Below are positions 30,470 to 34,970 of a stretch of 34,970 bases of DNA, piece by piece. The stretch is from Tissierellia bacterium (GTDB lineage: Bacteria > Bacillota > Clostridia > Peptostreptococcales > Acidaminobacteraceae). The DNA is taken from positions 1 through 34,970 of the forward strand of contig DUPT01000028.1 of NCBI GenBank assembly GCA_012838225.1, in the 5' to 3' direction. The translations under genes and the position numbers were made by a program. Position 1 is the stretch's first letter. Each line of letters opens with the position of its first letter. A model generated the notes under the pieces. It was given only the letters and a program-made list of their open reading frames with translations, ran no database searches and had not been told where the DNA came from.

Positions 30470-32839
30470 TTACCTGTTGATCGGTTTGATAAACCAAATC
30501 TCCCTTGCATAGTCGGCAATGGTCCGATCGGAGCTGAAGATGCCAGAATGGATCATATTCTGGATACCCATCTGGGCATACTTTATCGGATCGGCAAAGG
30601 CCTGATCGACGAGGCGATGCGCCTCACGGTAGCTCTCAAAGTCGGCCAGGACCATATAGGCGTCGGGGCCGTCCCAGCCGTTTGGCTCAAGCAGTGAGTT
30701 ATACACCTGGCGGAAGGTCTCGGGCGGGGCGAAGCTGCCATCGATCAGTGAGTCGACGGCCGCCTTTAGGCCCTCGACCGACTCATAGTAGTCTCGGGGC
30801 CGATAGTTCGGCCGCAGGCTGTTGACCTCATCGACGCTCAGGCCGAAGATAAAGTTGTTCTCCATCCCGCTGGCTTCGACGATCTCGACATTGGCGCCGT
30901 CCATCGTGCCGATGGTCGGGGCGCCGTTTAGCATAAACTTCATATTGCCGGTGCCTGAGGCCTCCTTGCCGGCAGTCGAGATCTGCTCGGACAGATCGGC
31001 GGCCGGGACCAGTTTTTCAGCATAGGTGACATTGTAGTTTTCGACGAATACCACCTTCAACCGATCCTTCGTCTCCGGATCGTGATTGACCTTTTCCTGG
31101 ATGGCCAGGATAAAGGCGATGATCCGCTTGGCCAGGTAGTAGCCGGGGGCGGATTTGGCGCCGAAGAAGTAGGTCCGGGGCTGGAAGTCGGGCAGCTGAC
31201 CGCTTTTGAGCTTATAGTAGGTATCGACGATCAGGAGCGCATTCATCAGCTGACGCTTGTATTCATGCAATCGCTTGATCTGGATATCGAATAGACTGGT
31301 CGGATCGATCTCGATGCCCTCGTGCTCACGGATATAATCAGCCAACTGATTCTTCTTTTGTTGCTTGACGGCCCGGAAGGCCGCGATAAATTCCGGATCA
31401 TTCTCATACAGACTCAGTCGCTCCAATTCGTCCAATTCTCTGATCCATTCATCATCACCGAGCGTCTCGGTGATGAGCTCTGAGAGCTCGGGATTGCTTA
31501 AAAGGAGCCAGCGGCGCTGCGTGATGCCGTTGGTCTTGTTCTGGAATTTCTCCGGCCAGACATCATAGAAATGCTTTAGCTCCTGAGAGATCAGGATCTG
31601 GGTGTGCAGGGCGGCGACGCCATTGACAAATTTGGACCCATAGATCGACAGGTGGGCCATCCGGATGCGGCCATCGCGGATGATCCTGAGATCATTGATC
31701 CGATCTTCTGAGAGCCCCTTGTTTTGAAGGTCCTTGATCATCACCTGATCGATCTGACAGATGATATCATAGATCCGAGGCAGGATCCGCCGATACAGAT
31801 CCTCATCCCACGACTCGAGGGCCTCACTCATGATGGTGTGATTGGTATAGCTGAAGGTTTGCTGGGCCAGCTTGAGGGCGTCTTCGAACGAGAAGTCCTC
31901 CTGATCGATCAGGAGGCGGATGATCTCAGCGATGGCGACCGCCGGGTGGGTATCGTTTAGCTGCAGGGCATTGCGCTCGGCGAAATCGTCGAGCCGTTGG
32001 GTCTTTTGCTTATGCTTGGCCAACAGGTCCTGGATCGAGGCCGACACGAAAAAGTACTGCTGCTTCAGCCGCAGGATCTTGCCTTCTAACCGGTCATCAT
32101 TTGGGTAGAGGACCCGGGAGATATCCTCGGCCCGGTTCTTTTCGTACATGGCGGCGTCATAGTCCTGATTATTGAACAGCTCGAAATTGAACTCTTCGAT
32201 CGGCTCGGAGCGCCACAGCCGTAAGGTATTGATGATATTGGAGTTGTACCCGACGATCGGGGTGTCGTAGGGCACGGCATAGACGGTCTGGTCGGCGTAG
32301 TGGACCTTGACCCGCTCTGACTCGCGCCGGATCGACCAGGGATCACCGTAGCGCAGCCAGTCATCGGCCTTTTCCACCTGGCGGCCATCCTCCCATTTCT
32401 GTTTGAAGATGCCGTATTCGTAGCGGATGCCGTAGCCGTGGAGCGGATAGCCGTGGGTGGCGGCGGAGTCTAGGAAGCAGGCCGCCAGACGGCCGAGGCC
32501 GCCGTTACCGAGCCCGGCGTCTCGCTCGACGTCCTCGATGGCGTTGAGGTTGAGGCCGACCTCCTCCAGGGCGTCCTTGACATCGCGATAGATCGTCAGG
32601 TTGGTGAGGTTGTTACTGAGGGCTCGGCCCATCAGGTATTCACTCGAGAGATAATAGGCCGAGCGGTGCGTGTGCTTGGCCGGCTCCGGTTCCCAGTACT
32701 GAGACAGGATGCGCATGATGACCTTCGAGACCGAGTTATAGATCTCATAGTCCTCGGCTTGGTCGAGACCGACGCCGTAGTTTGATCGCAGGGTGGTTTT
32801 TACATTGAATATAAAGTCTTCTTTACTGAATAAGTTCAT
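30470..32839 (-). CDS. glgP: Glycogen/maltodextrin phosphorylase
   Basis: A 789-residue PLP enzyme cleaving terminal alpha-1,4 glucose with phosphate to release glucose 1-phosphate. The N-terminal HRSAYYLSSEYLMGRAL and LGNGGLGRLAACF, and the PLP-lysine block GTGNMKFMLNGAPTIGTMDGANVE (Lys near residue 633) are intact. The open frame extends to 32965, but only ATG 32839 has a ribosome site (AGGAGA, seven bases away), and it matches the family start. It overlaps the malQ end by 17 bases. It is the second gene of a malQ-glgP-phosphoesterase operon for storage or imported glucan. Confidence 0.96.
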   Translation of the reverse strand: MNLFSKEDFIFNVKTTLRSNYGVGLDQAEDYEIYNSVSKVIMRILSQYWEPEPAKHTHRSAYYLSSEYLMGRALSNNLTNLTIYRDVKDALEEVGLNLNAIEDVERDAGLGNGGLGRLAACFLDSAATHGYPLHGYGIRYEYGIFKQKWEDGRQVEKADDWLRYGDPWSIRRESERVKVHYADQTVYAVPYDTPIVGYNSNIINTLRLWRSEPIEEFNFELFNNQDYDAAMYEKNRAEDISRVLYPNDDRLEGKILRLKQQYFFVSASIQDLLAKHKQKTQRLDDFAERNALQLNDTHPAVAIAEIIRLLIDQEDFSFEDALKLAQQTFSYTNHTIMSEALESWDEDLYRRILPRIYDIICQIDQVMIKDLQNKGLSEDRINDLRIIRDGRIRMAHLSIYGSKFVNGVAALHTQILISQELKHFYDVWPEKFQNKTNGITQRRWLLLSNPELSELITETLGDDEWIRELDELERLSLYENDPEFIAAFRAVKQQKKNQLADYIREHEGIEIDPTSLFDIQIKRLHEYKRQLMNALLIVDTYYKLKSGQLPDFQPRTYFFGAKSAPGYYLAKRIIAFILAIQEKVNHDPETKDRLKVVFVENYNVTYAEKLVPAADLSEQISTAGKEASGTGNMKFMLNGAPTIGTMDGANVEIVEASGMENNFIFGLSVDEVNSLRPNYRPRDYYESVEGLKAAVDSLIDGSFAPPETFRQVYNSLLEPNGWDGPDAYMVLADFESYREAHRLVDQAFADPIKYAQMGIQNMIHSGIFSSDRTIADYAREIWFIKPINR

Positions 32840-34307
32840 CGGGATGTCTCCTGTAGGTTTTGGTAAGGTTTGCCAGATAGTTCGGCTCCAGCCGCTCAAG
32901 ATAATCGGGCGGCAGCCGATAGGTCCAATTGCCCATGGTGTTGGGTTCATTGATGCGGGCGGCATTGTCCTGGCCTAAAAGATCCTGCATGGTGGTCAGC
33001 GTGATGCGGGCGCCACTGCGATAGAGCGTGCGAAGCATGGCATCGACGATCTCATCACCGTCAAAATCAAGGTAGTCTCTGACATAGGCCTGTTGCTCGG
33101 GGGAGAGCTTTTGCCACCAGCCGATGACGGTATCATTGTCATGCGTGCCGGTATAGGCGATGGTGTCGAGGGTGTAGTGGTGCGGGGCGTTTTCACTATC
33201 GCCCGTCGGATCGAAGCCAAACATCAGCACCCGCATGCTGGGCAGGCCGGCGGCTTGGCGCATGGCGGTGACGGCCTTGGTCACGATCCCCAGGTCCTCG
33301 GCGATCAGGTGGAGCTCGGGTCTGGCCTGGAGCACCGTCAGGAAGAAATCACTGCCCGGGCCGTATTGCCATTTGCCTCGGGTGGCGTCGCTATCGCCAT
33401 AAGGGATCATCCAGAAGCGGTGGAAGCCGATGAAGTGATCGAGCCGAACGATGTGGTAGAGCCTCATCTGATGGACCAGCCGGTGTTGCCACCAGAGGTA
33501 GTCGTCTTGTTTCATTTTGGACCAATCGAACAGGGGATTGCCCCACAGCTGGCCGGCGCTCGAAAAATCATCCGGCGGATAGCCGGCGACGGCGATCGGC
33601 AAACGGTCCTCATCCAACAAAAACAGCTCCGGTGAGGTCCAGACATCGACGGAATCCTGGGCAACATAAAGCGGGATATCGCCGATGATCTCGATACCGT
33701 TGTCTTCGGCATAGGTTCGTAGCGCGTGCCACTGGGAAAAGAATAAATATTGAACAAAATACCAGAAGTACAATTCCGTTTGGTGGTTGGCTTTGATCTC
33801 ATGAAGACGCTCGTCGTGTCTGAATTTGTCGGCCTCGGGCCAGACATACCAGGCGGCGCCGTCATGGAGGTCCTTCATCGTCATGAACAGGGCATAGTCC
33901 TCGAGCCAGTCCTCCTCGGCGGCAAAGGCCAATACCGCACTCATCATTTTGTCATCGCAGCGCTGATAAGCCAGCTTCAAGCGATCGATCCGGGTCTGAT
34001 AGATCAGACCGTAGTCGATTCTCTCGGCATCATGCTCCGGTAGGGCGACCTCCTGGGGGGTCAGGAGCCCGGCTTCGATCAGCGGAGCCAGATCGATCAG
34101 GTAGGGGTTACCGGCATAGGTGGAGAAGCTTTGATAGGGGCTATCACCGATGCTGGTGGGACCTAGCGGCAGGATCTGCCAGTAGGCTTGCTCATTGGCT
34201 GTCAAATAATCAATAAACTCATAGGCAGCCCGGCCAAGATTGCCGATCCCGTAGGGACCGGGCAGGCTGCTGATGGGCAAAAGAATGCCGCTGGATCGTC
34301 CGTTCAT
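32823..34307 (-). CDS. malQ: 4-alpha-glucanotransferase (amylomaltase)
   Basis: A 494-residue GH77 enzyme that moves alpha-1,4 glucan segments between chains, preparing maltodextrins for GlgP. Family blocks: GILLPISSLPGPYGIG at the start, GDSPYQSFSTYAGNPYLIDL, the nucleophile region VRLDHFIGFHRFW, the acid/base region IAEDLG and the GTHDNDT motif. The length is typical of the compact bacterial type. ATG 34307 follows GGAGG (4-base gap). It heads the operon, transcribed away from pgi, with TATAAT 21 bases before the start codon. Confidence 0.96.
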   Translation of the reverse strand: MNGRSSGILLPISSLPGPYGIGNLGRAAYEFIDYLTANEQAYWQILPLGPTSIGDSPYQSFSTYAGNPYLIDLAPLIEAGLLTPQEVALPEHDAERIDYGLIYQTRIDRLKLAYQRCDDKMMSAVLAFAAEEDWLEDYALFMTMKDLHDGAAWYVWPEADKFRHDERLHEIKANHQTELYFWYFVQYLFFSQWHALRTYAEDNGIEIIGDIPLYVAQDSVDVWTSPELFLLDEDRLPIAVAGYPPDDFSSAGQLWGNPLFDWSKMKQDDYLWWQHRLVHQMRLYHIVRLDHFIGFHRFWMIPYGDSDATRGKWQYGPGSDFFLTVLQARPELHLIAEDLGIVTKAVTAMRQAAGLPSMRVLMFGFDPTGDSENAPHHYTLDTIAYTGTHDNDTVIGWWQKLSPEQQAYVRDYLDFDGDEIVDAMLRTLYRSGARITLTTMQDLLGQDNAARINEPNTMGNWTYRLPPDYLERLEPNYLANLTKTYRRHPDELIQ

Positions 34308-34328
34308 AAGGCCTCCGTTTCATGTGCC

Positions 34329-34376
34329 ATTATACCCTAAATCAGTGGCAGATTGGTTTCGGATTTGTTATATAAT
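34329..34376. promoter_or_regulatory. Divergent -10 boxes for malQ (-) and pgi (+)
   Basis: A minus-strand TATAAT (34329-34334) faces malQ and a plus-strand TATAAT (34371-34376) faces pgi. Neither has a strong -35 at standard spacing, so both may need an activator or rely on a weak site. Confidence 0.5.
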
Positions 34377-34392
34377 GGGATGGGAGGTCGCT

Positions 34393-34970
34393 ATGAAAGT
34401 GAATTTAAATTTTTCCGGACTCGATCCGGCCGGTCTGAGTGCATACCAAGACCAGGTCAGTCAGGCCCACCAGAAGCTCCACGACAAGACAGGCGAGGGC
34501 GGTGATTATCTGGGTTGGGTCGACTATGTCACCAAGCTGTCACCGGACTTGATCACTCAGATCAAACAAACCGCTCAGCGCATCCGCCAAGAGGCGGACG
34601 TCTTCGTCGTCATCGGCATCGGCGGGTCCTATTTGGGGGCGAAGGCCGTCATCGAGGCCCTGGCGCCAAGCTTCGATCGAAAACCTGAGATCCTATTTGC
34701 CGGCAACGCCATGAGCTCACTCGATCTGAGTGAATTATTGGACTATATCCGGGATAAAAGTGTCTTCCTCAATGTGATCTCAAAGAGCGGCACCACCCTG
34801 GAGCCGGCGATGGCTTTTCGGGTGCTGCGCCAATTCGTCGAACAAAAATACGGCGACGACGCCGGCCGGCGCATCATCGCCACGACCGATGAGCATAAGG
34901 GGGCACTGCTCGAGCTGGCCTTGGAAAAGGGCTATCAGCGCTATATCGTACCCGATGATATCGGCGGGCG
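34393..34970 (+). CDS. pgi: Glucose-6-phosphate isomerase (5' part, cut by window edge)
   Basis: The first ~192 residues of phosphoglucose isomerase, which interconverts glucose 6-phosphate and fructose 6-phosphate. VVIGIGGSYLGAKAV (about 72-86) and VISKSGTTLEP (about 129-139) are the sugar-phosphate-binding SIS-domain blocks of the enzyme. ATG 34393 is five bases after GGGAGG. The gene runs off the right edge still open. Its place opposite malQ-glgP fits glycogen-derived sugar phosphate metabolism; phosphoglucomutase is not in view. Confidence 0.94.
   Translation, partial: MKVNLNFSGLDPAGLSAYQDQVSQAHQKLHDKTGEGGDYLGWVDYVTKLSPDLITQIKQTAQRIRQEADVFVVIGIGGSYLGAKAVIEALAPSFDRKPEILFAGNAMSSLDLSELLDYIRDKSVFLNVISKSGTTLEPAMAFRVLRQFVEQKYGDDAGRRIIATTDEHKGALLELALEKGYQRYIVPDDIGG

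Noticed and set aside
32840-32965. N-terminal extension of glgP
   Set aside because: The extra 42 residues are an out-of-frame reading of malQ; ATG 32839 has a proper ribosome site and the family start.
1-34970. CRISPR array, insertion sequence or rRNA genes
   Set aside because: No regularly spaced repeats, transposase-like proteins or rRNA sequence were seen.

Overview
The window looks like the chromosome of an amino-acid-fermenting Bacillota (Firmicutes) bacterium. The evidence is AGGAGG-type ribosome binding sites, a T-box leader on asnS, an encoded CCA on the tRNA, a DUF896/YnzC-type small protein, and an anaerobe-style histidine pathway (urocanate hydratase plus separate FtcD and FchA). 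The genus cannot be resolved by eye. Coding density is high and most genes lie in tight operons with overlapping or abutting ends.

Layout, left to right. (1) 1-1778: the 3' end of a RocB-like M20 peptidase converges on a second M20 peptidase across a shared hairpin. (2) 1929-10054: promoter, T-box, asnS, an SDR-type threonine dehydrogenase, hutU, ftcD, hutI, fchA and a DegV protein, apparently one long transcription unit. (3) 10140-10925: a membrane-anchored YfjL-like protein. (4) 11047-14813: the 5-oxoprolinase operon pxpA / NRAMP-like transporter / pxpB / pxpC. (5) 14899-18847: an MFS transporter, then a MATE transporter and an AI-2E/YtvI-family permease on the minus strand. (6) 18930-21984: threonine aldolase, an RluA-type pseudouridine synthase and a membrane-anchored alpha/beta hydrolase. 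(7) 22043-23236: a CapA-like lipoprotein. (8) 23333-26794: hutH, a DUF896 protein missed by length cut-offs, an HtrA-like protease and a PIN-like protein. (9) 26871-28914: tRNA-Leu(CAA), then a small accessory islet with two tandem DUF3841 genes and a divergent CI/Cro-like regulator pair. (10) 28983-34970: a DUF1232 (YkvA) protein, then malQ-glgP-metallophosphoesterase on the minus strand, and the divergent start of pgi.

The metabolic theme is degradation of amino acids and storage polysaccharide. HutH, HutU, HutI, FtcD and FchA turn histidine into glutamate and a folate-bound one-carbon unit. PxpABC recovers glutamate from 5-oxoproline. Threonine dehydrogenase and threonine aldolase both act on threonine. 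MalQ and GlgP release glucose 1-phosphate, and Pgi belongs to the same sugar-phosphate metabolism. The best candidate for something undescribed is the tRNA-adjacent DUF3841 islet with its palindrome-containing divergent promoter region. Other points of interest are a T-box that may also govern the hut genes, an NRAMP homologue without its metal-binding signature, and a CapA homologue with several altered active-site motifs.
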